Positions 25,792-34,675 of a stretch of 39,024 nucleotides of DNA are shown piece after piece; the stretch's first letter is position 1, and each line of letters opens with the position of its first letter. The stretch comes from Flavobacteriales bacterium. Its GTDB lineage: Bacteria; Bacteroidota; Bacteroidia; Flavobacteriales_D; CAJJDF01. The stretch is taken from contig JAHDBM010000019.1 in assembly GCA_020630395.1 (NCBI GenBank), forward strand, positions 1 through 39,024, in the 5' to 3' direction. The position numbers were made by a program, and so were the translations under genes. The notes beneath the pieces were generated by a model. That model had not been told where the DNA came from. It ran no database searches and saw only the letters and a list, made by a program, of their open reading frames with translations.

Positions 25792-25844
25792 TTTTTTTAA
25801 CACCTCAATCTTTTTTCTGTAAATTTTTAACCCTTTTTTATTGT

Positions 25845-25852
25845 TATATTTG
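25845..25852 (+). promoter_or_regulatory. -7 promoter element of the M23 peptidase gene
   Basis: TATATTTG is an exact match to the Bacteroidota -7 consensus TAnnTTTG and lies 31 bp before the ATG at 25883. No convincing -33 TTTG was seen upstream. Confidence 0.5.
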
Positions 25853-25882
25853 AAGCCTTGGCTTATGTTGTAAACATAAAGT

Positions 25883-26836
25883 ATGAGTAAGCGAGTAAAA
25901 TATAAATATAACCCAGAAACTCTTCAGTACGAGAAGATAGATCTCAACTTGAAGACACTTATGCTTAAAGCACTAAAGTACGGTCTTGTTGGGTTACTTT
26001 TAGCAGGAATAATTGTTGCTATTTCTTATCCTTTTATCAAAGAATATTCGAGTAGAAAAGCTCAAAAAGAAATTACTTTTTTAGAATCTAATTTTGAGGC
26101 TGTTAATACCGAAATGGATACTTTAATTCAAGTATTAGAAGGCCTTCAACAAACAGATAATGATTTATACCGAGTAATTTTTAGCGTAGAGCCTTTTGAG
26201 TTAGAAAAGATTAAAAGAAATACATCCACCAGTAAAAAAGATCATACTGAGTATGTATTTGCAATACAAGATAAATTAAGTCAAGTTAGGAGAAGATTAG
26301 TGGCACAATCTAAATCATTTGATGAGCTAATTCAACTAGCTGTAAATAAAGAGAAGATGCTTAATTCTATACCATCTATCCTTCCTATTGCCGATAAAGA
26401 CTTAACTAGGTTGTCATCAGGATTTGGTTATCGAATAGATCCAATTTATGGTGTTCCAAAAATGCATGCTGGATTAGATTTTACATCTCCAACAGGTTCT
26501 CCTATTCATGCATCAGGAGATGGTATTGTGGAAAAGATGGAATACAGTAAAGGAGGTTATGGAAATGAAATTGTTATCAATCATGGGTTTGGCTATAAAT
26601 CACACTATGCGCACATGAGTAAGTTTAACAGCAAAGTGGGGAAAAAAGTGAAAAGAGGAGAAATAATCGGTTATGTTGGTAGTACAGGAAAGTCTACAGC
26701 ACCTCACTTACACTATGAAATAATAAAAAATGGAAATAAGATAGACCCTATAAACTTCTTTTTTAATGATATAACACCAGAACAATATGAGCAAATGATT
26801 GAAAAATCATTAAATTCGGGAGCATCATTAGATTAA
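25883..26836 (+). CDS. M23-family peptidoglycan endopeptidase, membrane anchored
   Basis: A 317-residue metallopeptidase that hydrolyses peptide cross-links of peptidoglycan. It has a cytoplasmic N-terminus, a single transmembrane helix (about 33-51), a coiled-coil region (about 55-165) and a C-terminal M23/LytM domain. The zinc and catalytic residues are H195-x3-D199, H244 (HYAH), and H275-L-H277, all present, so the enzyme should be active. It is followed 9 bp later by a MerR-family gene. A similar peptidase-MerR pair is familiar in flavobacterial genomes. Confidence 0.94.
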   Translation: MSKRVKYKYNPETLQYEKIDLNLKTLMLKALKYGLVGLLLAGIIVAISYPFIKEYSSRKAQKEITFLESNFEAVNTEMDTLIQVLEGLQQTDNDLYRVIFSVEPFELEKIKRNTSTSKKDHTEYVFAIQDKLSQVRRRLVAQSKSFDELIQLAVNKEKMLNSIPSILPIADKDLTRLSSGFGYRIDPIYGVPKMHAGLDFTSPTGSPIHASGDGIVEKMEYSKGGYGNEIVINHGFGYKSHYAHMSKFNSKVGKKVKRGEIIGYVGSTGKSTAPHLHYEIIKNGNKIDPINFFFNDITPEQYEQMIEKSLNSGASLD

Positions 26837-26845
26837 TTATTAGCA

Positions 26846-27181
26846 TTGAAAACACAAGAATTAGATCCAGATAAACTATTTTACTCCATTGGCGAAATTG
26901 CCAAGATGTTTAATGTGAATACTTCTCTTATCCGTTTTTGGGAAAAAGAATTCGATATCATATCTCCTAAAAAAAATCCTAACGGGAATAGAAAATTCAC
27001 AAAAAAGGATATTTATAATTTTCGAATAATTTACCATTTAGTTAAAGAGAAAAAATTCACACTTGAAGGAGCTAAGGAAAAACTAAGACGAGATAAAAAG
27101 GAGTTAGCCAATAAAATAGAACTAAAAAATAAATTGTTACGTCTTAAAAGTAAACTTGTAGAGTTGCAAGAGGAACAATAA
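26846..27181 (+). CDS. MerR-family transcriptional regulator
   Basis: A 111-residue protein with an N-terminal MerR winged helix (about 11-80: LFYSIGEIAKMFNVNTSLIRFWEKEF, then NGNRKFTKKDIYN) and a short C-terminal coiled coil rich in lysine and leucine. No effector-binding domain follows, so it may act as a simple DNA-binding dimer, in the manner of short MerR proteins. The start is TTG at 26846; no in-frame ATG is available before the HTH. It lies 9 bp after the M23 gene, so it is probably co-transcribed with it. Its targets are unknown. Confidence 0.85.
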   Translation: MKTQELDPDKLFYSIGEIAKMFNVNTSLIRFWEKEFDIISPKKNPNGNRKFTKKDIYNFRIIYHLVKEKKFTLEGAKEKLRRDKKELANKIELKNKLLRLKSKLVELQEEQ

Positions 27182-27187
27182 ATTTCT

Positions 27188-27224
27188 TTTTGTTTAAATT
27201 TTAATTTAAATTAGTTAAACAAAA
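27188..27224. promoter_or_regulatory. 10-bp inverted repeat directly upstream of queD
   Basis: Perfect arms TTTTGTTTAA (27188-27197) and TTAAACAAAA (27215-27224) separated by 17 bp, ending 7 bp before the ATG at 27232. It could be an operator, or a weak A/T-flanked terminator of the M23-MerR unit. Confidence 0.4.
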
Positions 27225-27231
27225 TAAATTC

Positions 27232-27654
27232 ATGAAAGAAGTTACGATAATTAGGAGAGAACGATTTAGTTCTGCACATAAACTTTGGGTTAACGATTGG
27301 TCTGATGAAGAAAATCACAATACCTTTGGTGGATGTGCAAACCCGAATTGGCATGGGCACAATTATGAGTTGTTTGTTTCGGTTACAGGTCAAATAGATC
27401 CTACAACTGGTTTTGTAGAAAACTTAAAGTACATCAGTAAAGTATTGAAAAATAAAGTCATTGATAAATTAGATCATAAAAATCTAAACTTAGATGTAGA
27501 TTTTTTAAAAGGAAAAATGACGACAACAGAAGTATTGGCAGTATGCATTTGGGAAGAAATAGAAGATGAAATTAATGCATTAAACTGTCGATTAACTAAA
27601 ATAAAAATAAAAGAAACCGAGAATAACTTTGTAGAGTATTCTGGAGAAAAATAA
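27232..27654 (+). CDS. queD: 6-pyruvoyl-tetrahydropterin synthase / 6-carboxy-tetrahydropterin synthase family (QueD-type)
   Basis: A 140-residue enzyme of the PTPS fold. Zinc-binding histidines are H16 (FSSAH), H41 and H43 (WHGHN), with the catalytic Cys C35 in [11 protein letters not shown]. It converts 7,8-dihydroneopterin triphosphate, either to carboxy-tetrahydropterin in queuosine synthesis or to pyruvoyl-tetrahydropterin for tetrahydrobiopterin-type cofactors; the sequence alone does not settle which. The next gene, 8 bp downstream, is folE, which makes its substrate. No queC or queE is in the window. Confidence 0.87.
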   Translation: MKEVTIIRRERFSSAHKLWVNDWSDEENHNTFGGCANPNWHGHNYELFVSVTGQIDPTTGFVENLKYISKVLKNKVIDKLDHKNLNLDVDFLKGKMTTTEVLAVCIWEEIEDEINALNCRLTKIKIKETENNFVEYSGEK

Positions 27655-27662
27655 AGCGTAAA

Positions 27663-28259
27663 ATGGGATATAAAAAAGAAGAGCATTACGATAATAAGTT
27701 AACCGAAAAAATGTCGGGCTTTTATAAGGAAATAATCTCTGATTTAGGAGAAGATGTAGATAGAGATGGTTTACTTAAAACTCCAGAACGAGTAGCTAAG
27801 GCTATGCAGTTTTTAACACATGGATATGATATTAATCCTGCTGAAATCTTAAAATCGGCCATGTTCGAAGAAGATTACAGCCAAATGGTTATTGTAAAAG
27901 ATATAGAAGTTTATTCAATGTGTGAACACCATATGTTGCCATTTTTTGGTAAAGCTCACATTGCTTACATACCTAATGGACACATTGTTGGCTTAAGTAA
28001 AATACCAAGAATTGTAGATGCTTTTGCCAGAAGACTTCAAGTTCAAGAAAGACTTACTAATGAAATTAGAGATTGTATTCAAGATACATTAAACCCATTA
28101 GGGGTTGCAGTTGTGATGGAAGCACGACACATGTGCATGCAAATGAGAGGAGTAGAAAAACAAAACTCTGTAACGACTACATCTGGATTTACAGGAGAGT
28201 TTTTAAAGAAAACGACACGAGATGAATTTATTGATTTAATTTCATCTAAACTTCATTAA
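27663..28259 (+). CDS. folE: GTP cyclohydrolase I
   Basis: A 198-residue enzyme converting GTP to 7,8-dihydroneopterin triphosphate, the first step of folate, pterin and queuosine biosynthesis. Zinc ligands C87 and H90 ([10 protein letters not shown]) and C158 ([10 protein letters not shown]) are present, with the QVQERLT and [10 protein letters not shown] motifs characteristic of type I. It is the zinc type I enzyme, not the FolE2 (type IB) form. It is preceded by queD (8 bp) and probably shares its transcript. Confidence 0.97.
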   Translation: MGYKKEEHYDNKLTEKMSGFYKEIISDLGEDVDRDGLLKTPERVAKAMQFLTHGYDINPAEILKSAMFEEDYSQMVIVKDIEVYSMCEHHMLPFFGKAHIAYIPNGHIVGLSKIPRIVDAFARRLQVQERLTNEIRDCIQDTLNPLGVAVVMEARHMCMQMRGVEKQNSVTTTSGFTGEFLKKTTRDEFIDLISSKLH

Positions 28260-28360
28260 TAAATACACCTTTTAATTTTTGTTAAAATTAAATTTCTGTT
28301 ACGAAACGGATAGTAGCGAATACATTAATTCATTACCTTTAGTATACAATTAAAGAAAAA

Positions 28361-29098
28361 ATGAGAGATTTAAATTATTTCACAGAAGAGAGAAATACCA
28401 CAATTGATTCACCAGTTGCAAGAAGAGAAATGTCAAAGACATTTTTATCAAGTGTTTTTGGGTATATGTTTGTTGCGCTAGCAATAACAGGTGTTACTGC
28501 ATGGTATTTTGCATATTCTAGATTATTAGAGCAGTATTTGTATAATGCTGAAGGTCAGCCTACGCCTGTGTTGTGGATAGCTATGTTTGCACCATTAGGA
28601 TTAGTATTTTGGATGTCATTAGGATTCAATAAATTGAAGCCAACTACTATGCTAATTATATTTATTGCTTACGCACTTATTAATGGAATAGCATTTAGTA
28701 CCATTTTCATAGCTTATGATTTAGGAGCTATATATAAAGCATTTTTCTCAGCAGCAGGTGTTTTTGCTGCTATGTCTGTTGTTGGTTATACCACTAAAAC
28801 TGATTTAACGAAATTAGGTAGTATTTTAACCATTGGTTTGTTTGTCATGATTGGAGCTATGTTGCTTAATTGGTTTATGGCTAGTCCTATGATGGATTAT
28901 ATTATTAGTGTAGCAGGAGTCATTATATTTACAGGGTTAACTGCTTATGATGTTCAAAAATTAAAAAATATTGGACAAGGTGTAAACATGGGAGATGCAT
29001 CTACACGTAAATTAATTATACATGGTGCATTGTCACTATACTTAGATTTTATTAATTTATTTTTATTCTTGCTCAGGCTTTTTGCAAGTAGAGACTAA
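28361..29098 (+). CDS. Bax inhibitor-1/YccA family membrane protein
   Basis: A 245-residue integral membrane protein with about seven helices of the BI-1 fold, including MSKTFLSSVFGYMFVALAIT at the start, and, later, GLTAYDVQKLKN, the family's signature near the C-terminus. Members form a pH-sensitive calcium leak in bacteria (BsYetJ) or interact with FtsH (YccA). A -7-like TACCTTTA lies at 28334-28341. It is a single-gene unit; the small gene at 29156 follows 57 bp downstream. Confidence 0.93.
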   Translation: MRDLNYFTEERNTTIDSPVARREMSKTFLSSVFGYMFVALAITGVTAWYFAYSRLLEQYLYNAEGQPTPVLWIAMFAPLGLVFWMSLGFNKLKPTTMLIIFIAYALINGIAFSTIFIAYDLGAIYKAFFSAAGVFAAMSVVGYTTKTDLTKLGSILTIGLFVMIGAMLLNWFMASPMMDYIISVAGVIIFTGLTAYDVQKLKNIGQGVNMGDASTRKLIIHGALSLYLDFINLFLFLLRLFASRD

Positions 29099-29155
29099 GC
29101 ATAGATTTTGCAAAACCGTAATTAATCCTTAATTTTAAATAGTAAAAATTATTAT

Positions 29156-29251
29156 ATGGCAGATAAGTACTTTCACGAAAATGCAGGACCAATAGGATAT
29201 ATCTACACAGCTGTAGCTATAGGTATTGTTGCATATTTAATATTTGGATAA
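29156..29251 (+). CDS. Small membrane protein of 31 residues
   Basis: A short open frame starting at ATG 29156 and ending at TAA 29249-29251. The first 13 residues are polar (MADKYFHENAGPI), followed by a hydrophobic helix of about 18 residues (GYIYTAVAIGIVAYLIFG) that could cross the membrane once. It lies in the gap between the Bax-inhibitor-1 gene and the GH3 gene, with a run of A/T upstream and a tight fit. The function is unknown. The hydrophobic design and its position favour a real gene over chance, but conservation has not been tested. Confidence 0.6.
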   Translation: MADKYFHENAGPIGYIYTAVAIGIVAYLIFG

Positions 29252-29290
29252 TACCAATCCCATCATTTATCTGCATTAAAGCTTACTTGT

Positions 29291-30805
29291 ATGCCCTTTA
29301 ATGCTGTTTTCTCATGGATTATTAAAAAGCGAATAGAACAAATTAATCTATTCACTAATAACCCTGTAAAAACCCAACAGCAAGTTTTTAAAAATTTAAT
29401 TAAGAAAGGAACAAATACTTCTTTTGGTAAGGATCATTCTTTTCATGATATTTCTACTTATAAAGAGTTCAAAGAGCTTGTGCCGTTAAGGCAATATGAA
29501 GATTTTTCGAGCTATATAGATAAGGCAATAAAAGGTAAAGAAGATGTATTATGGCCAGGACAAACTAAATGGTTTTCTAAATCATCTGGTACCACAAGTA
29601 ATACCAACAAATTAATTCCTGTTAGCGAAGAAGCTATTCAAGATTGTCATTACAATGGAGGTAAAGATTTATTAAGCCTATACTATCATAACAATCCAAA
29701 AGCAAAGCTCTTTACAGGTAAACACCTTATTTTAGGAGGTAATACTTCCGTTAATAAATTAAATGAGGAAAGTTACTTTGGAGATTTATCAGCAATTATA
29801 GTAAAGAATTTACCGTTTTGGGCAGAGATTAGGCGAACACCAAGCAAAAAAATTGCGCTACTACCCAATTGGGATGAGAAAATAGAAAAAATGGCTAAAG
29901 CTGCCATTAAGCAAGATGTGCGAATTTTAGCAGGTGTGCCATCTTGGATGCTCGTACTGCTTCATAAAGTTATTGAGGTAAGTGGTAAAAATAATATTAT
30001 GGAGGTTTGGCCTAACCTGGTGTTTTATATGCACGGAGGAGTTAATTTTGAGCCTTATCGAAATCAATTCGAAGAGTTAATACAAAATCCCAATTTAAAT
30101 TACTACCAAACGTATAATGCATCTGAGGGGTTTTTTGCTTTGCAAAACGTAAACAAAGCAGATGACATGTTGCTGATGTTAGATTATGGAATTTTCTATG
30201 AGTTTATCCCTATGGATGTATTTAAGGGAAACGATTCTGAAACAATAGGGTTAAAAGATGTTGAGGTTGGTAAAAATTATGCTCTTGTTATAACCACAAA
30301 TGCTGGTTTGTGGCGATATATTATTGGTGACACCATTATGTTTACATCTACCCATCCGTTTAAAATTAAAGTTACAGGAAGAACCAAGCATTTTATTAAT
30401 GCTTTTGGAGAAGAGCTGATTATAGATAATGCTGATGAAGCATTAAAAAGAGCCATGAGTGCTACAAATAGTTCCATAAAAGAGTATACAGGAGCACCTG
30501 TATATTTTAATAAAAAAGAAAGTGGAGCACATCAATGGATTATTGAGTTTAATAAATCTCCAAAAGATTTACCAGCATTTGTTAGTGCATTAGACAAAGC
30601 GCTACAAGACGTTAATGGAGATTATAAAGCAAAACGATCGAACGATTTTATATTAAGACAACCAGAAGTTAAAATAGCACCAAATGGAGTGTTCCATCAT
30701 TGGTTAGAGCAAAAAGGGAAGCTAGGAGGACAAAATAAAATCCCAAGGCTATCGAACGATAGAACATTTATTAATGAAATAATAGATTTATGCGAAACGT
30801 ATTAG
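29291..30805 (+). CDS. GH3 auxin-responsive promoter family protein (adenylate-forming amino acid conjugase-like)
   Basis: A 504-residue protein of the GH3 family, related to acyl-CoA synthetases and ANL enzymes. The plant members adenylate acid substrates and conjugate them to amino acids. The adenylation motif WFSKSSGTTSNTNKLIPVS (about 95-115), the YNASEGFFALQ motif in the middle, and a C-terminal region with WRYIIGDTIMFT and KVTGRTKHFINAFGEEL are all visible. GH3-like proteins are common in Bacteroidota, but their substrates are unknown. Its end overlaps the next gene's start by 16 bp, suggesting coupled translation. Confidence 0.92.
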   Translation: MPFNAVFSWIIKKRIEQINLFTNNPVKTQQQVFKNLIKKGTNTSFGKDHSFHDISTYKEFKELVPLRQYEDFSSYIDKAIKGKEDVLWPGQTKWFSKSSGTTSNTNKLIPVSEEAIQDCHYNGGKDLLSLYYHNNPKAKLFTGKHLILGGNTSVNKLNEESYFGDLSAIIVKNLPFWAEIRRTPSKKIALLPNWDEKIEKMAKAAIKQDVRILAGVPSWMLVLLHKVIEVSGKNNIMEVWPNLVFYMHGGVNFEPYRNQFEELIQNPNLNYYQTYNASEGFFALQNVNKADDMLLMLDYGIFYEFIPMDVFKGNDSETIGLKDVEVGKNYALVITTNAGLWRYIIGDTIMFTSTHPFKIKVTGRTKHFINAFGEELIIDNADEALKRAMSATNSSIKEYTGAPVYFNKKESGAHQWIIEFNKSPKDLPAFVSALDKALQDVNGDYKAKRSNDFILRQPEVKIAPNGVFHHWLEQKGKLGGQNKIPRLSNDRTFINEIIDLCETY

Positions 30806-31188
30806 CCACTATAGCTGGATTAGTAGATGCTTTTATTTTAGTGTTTATTTTTGATATGTTGGCACATATTGTATTTCCTATTGAAGGAGATACTCCAACT
30901 TCTCTTGAAGAGATGCTGGCTATTATCGATAAAATTCCTACAGGACAATTTGTGTTAATGGGAGTAGGTCATTTTATAGCTATAGTAGCTGGAATGGGGT
31001 TGGCTACTTTAATAGCTAAAAAATCGTTAGTGCCCGCTATAATAGTGGGAGGTTTGGTGTCGGTAGCCACATTGGCTAATTTATTTATGTTGCCACATCC
31101 TAATTTATTTATAGGAATTGAAGTAGGAGCAATTTTATTAGGACTAGCTATTGGTTGGTTTATAACTAAAAGAGTAGTAAAACAATAG
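30790..31188 (+). CDS. Hypothetical small membrane protein
   Basis: A 132-residue protein with about four hydrophobic helices: residues 5-27, 50-73 (FVLMGVGHFIAIVAGMGLATL), 80-100, and 105-125 (FIGIEVGAILLGLAIGWFI). No family is recognised. It starts inside the end of the GH3 gene (16-bp overlap), so it is likely translated from the same mRNA. It ends one base before the convergent lipoprotein gene stop. Confidence 0.75.
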   Translation: MRNVLATIAGLVDAFILVFIFDMLAHIVFPIEGDTPTSLEEMLAIIDKIPTGQFVLMGVGHFIAIVAGMGLATLIAKKSLVPAIIVGGLVSVATLANLFMLPHPNLFIGIEVGAILLGLAIGWFITKRVVKQ

Positions 31189-31189
31189 G

Positions 31190-31675
31190 CTACTCATCTT
31201 TAACCACTTCTACAATAATAGTTTGTGCTATTTTAGGATCAAACCCTTTAATGATAAGGGTGTATTTACCATCAGGTAGTCGATCTTTTTTTATGAATTC
31301 ATTGGTATACGGATGCTTAATAGAATCTTTAACTAAAGATAAACCAAGGAGATCAATAGATTCTTGAATGGCGTTTGTTCTCGAAGAGTGAGGATATTTA
31401 GCATTATCTCCATAAAATTCTAGGCTACAATTGCTATATCCCCAAAATTTCCCTTTAACTTTCCTATAATCTGTAGTAACTCCATCTGCAATGTTGTTCC
31501 ATCTATTTTTATAAGATTTACTAGCATACGAATTGCTACCTTTTCTTATTAAGCTACCTAAATAACACCTAGATATAGATTCTCCTAATTCATTTTTAAT
31601 TCTAAATTGAATATTAGCATCATCTTCACAAGAAAATAAAAACAGACATAATAATGGATAAAATATTTTTTTCAT
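31190..31675 (-). CDS. Hypothetical lipoprotein
   Basis: A 161-residue protein with a lipoprotein signal (FYPLLCLFLFSC, lipidation at C16) and no recognised domain. The body ends in a beta-rich segment (PDGKYTLIIKGFDPKIAQTIIVEVV), which looks like an immunoglobulin-like strand pattern. No function can be assigned. The gene is convergent with the small membrane protein and lies downstream of the terminator of the universal stress gene, so it should have its own promoter. Confidence 0.7.
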   Translation of the reverse strand: MKKIFYPLLCLFLFSCEDDANIQFRIKNELGESISRCYLGSLIRKGSNSYASKSYKNRWNNIADGVTTDYRKVKGKFWGYSNCSLEFYGDNAKYPHSSRTNAIQESIDLLGLSLVKDSIKHPYTNEFIKKDRLPDGKYTLIIKGFDPKIAQTIIVEVVKDE

Positions 31676-31692
31676 TGGAAATAGTAGGATGT

Positions 31693-31722
31693 AAAAAAAG
31701 CGATCAAATACATGATCGCTTT
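31693..31722 (-). terminator. Terminator of the universal stress protein gene
   Basis: 10-bp perfect arms (31697-31706 and 31713-31722; core GCGATCA/TGATCGC) with a 6-nt loop. On the minus strand the hairpin is followed by a run of seven T (31693-31699, part of it pairing within the stem), as expected for the end of the gene stopping at 31746. Confidence 0.8.
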
Positions 31723-31745
31723 ATAATAAAAATATAACCTAATTA

Positions 31746-32564
31746 TTACATAGAGTAACCAGCAGTTACATCAATAGGATTTACGCATAATACTGGTATT
31801 TGAGCTTCATTTGTAATAAGATGCTCCTCTCTTCTTTTAGTTGAGAATAATCCACCAAACATATTCCACTTAAGCGTATTTACAATAGCAATAAGATCTG
31901 CATTTACATCACCAGCAAACGTAAGTAATTCATCATCAAAAGAACCTTTTCCTTCACTTACTGTAATATCTAATTCTATTCCTTTAGTGGCATAATATTT
32001 TTTCGCAAATAAAATATTATTTCTAAGCTTTGCGGCTAAAGAAGAATCTTTCTCTTGCTTTGCAAAAATGTGGATTTTTGAATTAAAATACTTTGCAATA
32101 TCAGCAACTTCATCTAGTTTTTGCTTAGAATCATCCGACATGTCTAAAGGCACTACAACATGCTTATATCCTTGTTCTCCAATTGTTTTGTTTTGGGTAA
32201 CAATAAATGGTTTAGTAGAATGCGTTACTACTTTCATAGCATCACTTCCAGTTACAATTTGCTTAAATCCTTTTGGTCCATGAGTTCCCATGATGATTAA
32301 CTGTGCTTGTACTTCAGCAGCAGCATCTCCAATTTCATTAATAAAACTTCCAATTCTAACTAAAGGGTTAATTTCTACACCAGTATGCTTAGAAACTTGT
32401 GCATTAATTTTTTCTTTAGTTTCTTCAACTTCATCCTCACTTTTAACAACATGAAGAGCGTATATTACTCCTTTAGTAGTACTAGCCAATTTAACGGCAT
32501 GTTCTATAGCAATTTCAGAAACCTCTGTAAAATCTGTTGCAACAAGTATTTTCTTTATTTCCAT
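31746..32564 (-). CDS. Universal stress protein with two tandem Usp domains
   Basis: A 272-residue cytoplasmic protein with two Usp domains. Domain 1 (about 1-140) opens with IKKILVATDFTEVSEIAIEHA and holds the nucleotide motif GTHGPKGFKQIVTGS (G-2x-G-9x-GS), so it is likely to bind ATP. Domain 2 (about 150-272) opens with YKHVVVPLDMSDDSKQKLDE and lacks a clear version of that motif. Such tandem Usp proteins form pseudo-dimers. Some are induced by oxygen limitation or stress; no operator was recognised upstream. Confidence 0.93.
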   Translation of the reverse strand: MEIKKILVATDFTEVSEIAIEHAVKLASTTKGVIYALHVVKSEDEVEETKEKINAQVSKHTGVEINPLVRIGSFINEIGDAAAEVQAQLIIMGTHGPKGFKQIVTGSDAMKVVTHSTKPFIVTQNKTIGEQGYKHVVVPLDMSDDSKQKLDEVADIAKYFNSKIHIFAKQEKDSSLAAKLRNNILFAKKYYATKGIELDITVSEGKGSFDDELLTFAGDVNADLIAIVNTLKWNMFGGLFSTKRREEHLITNEAQIPVLCVNPIDVTAGYSM

Positions 32565-32693
32565 GGAATATTTTTTACTTTTATACTAAATGAAATTTCT
32601 TTATTTAGCGCTCAAAAATAATCAATTTTATTGAAAAGCTATTGATTTGATATTCATTTATACGGTTAAACACTTAAATTCTAGTTTTATTTC

Positions 32694-34499
32694 TTGAAAA
32701 CAACAAAAGATTTATCATTGTTATTAGCAAATATTCCAGCTAAACCTGGAGTATATCAATATTTTAATAAAGATGGGGTTATTATATATGTTGGTAAAGC
32801 TAAAGTGCTTAAAAACAGAGTTCGCTCTTATTTTAACACCAAAAAACATGATAGTGCAAAAACACGAATTTTAGTAAGCCATATTGTAGATATAAAATAC
32901 ATTGTTGCCACTACCGAATTTGATGCTTTACTACTGGAAAACTCTTTAATTAAAAAGTATAAACCGAAGTATAACATTAACCTTAAAGATGATAAAACAT
33001 ATCCTTGGATTTGTATTACAAAAGAGCCTTTTCCTAGAATTTTCCCAACCAGAAATTTAAGGAAAGATAAATCAGAATATATAGGGCCATATAGTTCGGT
33101 TAAAATAATGCGTACGGCATTAGAATTGGTGAAAGAAATATACCCTATAAGGAGTTGTAGGTTTATGATGACAGAGGATTCTATTGCTAAGAAAAAACAT
33201 AAGATTTGCCTAGATTACCATATTAATAAGTGTTTAGGACCTTGTGAGGCTCATCAATCTAAGCAAGAATATCGAGATAGTATAGATCAAATAAGGAAAA
33301 TTTTAAAAGGAAACACAAAGGAAGTTATCGATTATGTAAAATCTCAAATGATGGAATTTGCCGATAATTTTGAATTTGAAAAGGCACAAGAGGCAAAAGA
33401 AAAACTCATTTTATTAGAGAAATATCAGGCTAAGTCTACAGTTGTGAGTAGCTCTATTCATGATGTAGATGTGTTTTCTATTATTTCGGATGTGTCTCAG
33501 GCTTTTATCAATTTTATTAAAGTAGTTAATGGAGCAATAGTTCAATCGTATACTACAGAGATTAAGAAAAAGTTGGATGAAACTGATGACCAAATTTTAG
33601 AAATTGGAATTGTCGCATTGCGAGAAAAATTTAATAGTCAGTCAAAGGTTATTTATACTTCTGTACCAGTAGATATTTCGTTTGATGAAAAAGTTGAAAT
33701 CGTTCAACCTCAAATAGGAGACAAGAAAAAATTGATTGATTTCTCCTTAAACAATGCTAGGCAGTACAAGTTTGATAAGTACAAAAACTTAAAAGTTACC
33801 AATCCCGAAGAACATGTTAGCAGAGTGTTAGGTCAATTAAAGAAAGATTTACACTTAAAAGAGTTGCCAAGGCATATTGAGTGTTTTGATAACTCTAATT
33901 TTCAAGGAACTAATGCTGTAGCAGCTTGTGTGGTATTTAAAAACGGGAAACCATCTAAAAAAGATTACAGACATTTTAATATTAAAACAGTTACTGGTCC
34001 AGATGATTTTGCCTCTATGGAAGAAGTGGTGTATAGGAGGTATAAAAGATTACAAGATGAACAAAAGCCATTGCCTCAACTTATCGTAATTGATGGGGGT
34101 AAAGGGCAATTAAGTTCGGCTGTTAAAGCTTTAAAAGAATTAGGTTTATTTGGAGAAATCGCCATTATAGGTATTGCCAAACGATTAGAAGAAATCTTCT
34201 TTCCTAATGATTCTATCCCTTTGTACATAGATAAGAAAAGTGAGTCGCTAAAAACGATACAACATTTACGAAACGAAGCACACAGATTTGGTATAACCCA
34301 CCATAGAAACAAACGAAGTAAAGGTGCCTTAGTATCTGAATTAGAGCAAATCCCTGGAATAGGAGAAAAGTCTTTAGAAAAACTATTGAAGAAATTTAAG
34401 TCTTTCAAAAATATTCAAGTTGCAAGTGAAAAAGAGCTGCTAGAAGTAGTTAATCTTAAACAAGCCCAAGCTATATTAATTTATTTTGGGCATAAGTAG
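32694..34499 (+). CDS. uvrC: Excinuclease ABC subunit C
   Basis: A 601-residue subunit of the nucleotide-excision-repair nuclease. Domains in order: GIY-YIG endonuclease (about 15-95, GVYQYFNKDGVIIYVGKAK), a cysteine-bearing region (RSCRFMM, CLDYHINKCLGPC), the UVR motif (about 205-240, for UvrB binding), the UvrC RNase H-like nuclease domain (ECFDNSNFQGTNAV, then VIDGGKGQLSSA) and C-terminal helix-hairpin-helix (LEQIPGIGEKSLEKLLKKF). Length is normal. The start codon is TTG at 32694; no in-frame ATG precedes the GIY-YIG domain. Confidence 0.97.
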   Translation: MKTTKDLSLLLANIPAKPGVYQYFNKDGVIIYVGKAKVLKNRVRSYFNTKKHDSAKTRILVSHIVDIKYIVATTEFDALLLENSLIKKYKPKYNINLKDDKTYPWICITKEPFPRIFPTRNLRKDKSEYIGPYSSVKIMRTALELVKEIYPIRSCRFMMTEDSIAKKKHKICLDYHINKCLGPCEAHQSKQEYRDSIDQIRKILKGNTKEVIDYVKSQMMEFADNFEFEKAQEAKEKLILLEKYQAKSTVVSSSIHDVDVFSIISDVSQAFINFIKVVNGAIVQSYTTEIKKKLDETDDQILEIGIVALREKFNSQSKVIYTSVPVDISFDEKVEIVQPQIGDKKKLIDFSLNNARQYKFDKYKNLKVTNPEEHVSRVLGQLKKDLHLKELPRHIECFDNSNFQGTNAVAACVVFKNGKPSKKDYRHFNIKTVTGPDDFASMEEVVYRRYKRLQDEQKPLPQLIVIDGGKGQLSSAVKALKELGLFGEIAIIGIAKRLEEIFFPNDSIPLYIDKKSESLKTIQHLRNEAHRFGITHHRNKRSKGALVSELEQIPGIGEKSLEKLLKKFKSFKNIQVASEKELLEVVNLKQAQAILIYFGHK

Positions 34500-34602
34500 A
34501 TCTGTTGTATTAATAAATATATAATAATATTCTGCATTATTTTAGAAGATAGCCATTAATGCATGGTTGTATATTCTTTGCTAAAATTTATAGTTGTCAT
34601 TT

Positions 34603-34618
34603 ATTGACTATAGTCAAT
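34603..34618. promoter_or_regulatory. 16-bp perfect palindrome upstream of the outer membrane protein gene
   Basis: ATTGACTATAGTCAAT is a perfect 16-bp palindrome, 58 bp before the ATG at 34676. It could be an operator for a dimeric regulator or, less likely, part of the uvrC 3' end. No T-run follows it, so it is not a normal terminator. Confidence 0.4.
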
Positions 34619-34675
34619 GATTTATAGCTATTGCTTGATTTAAATTTATGGAATAAATAAAATTAAACCATAATT

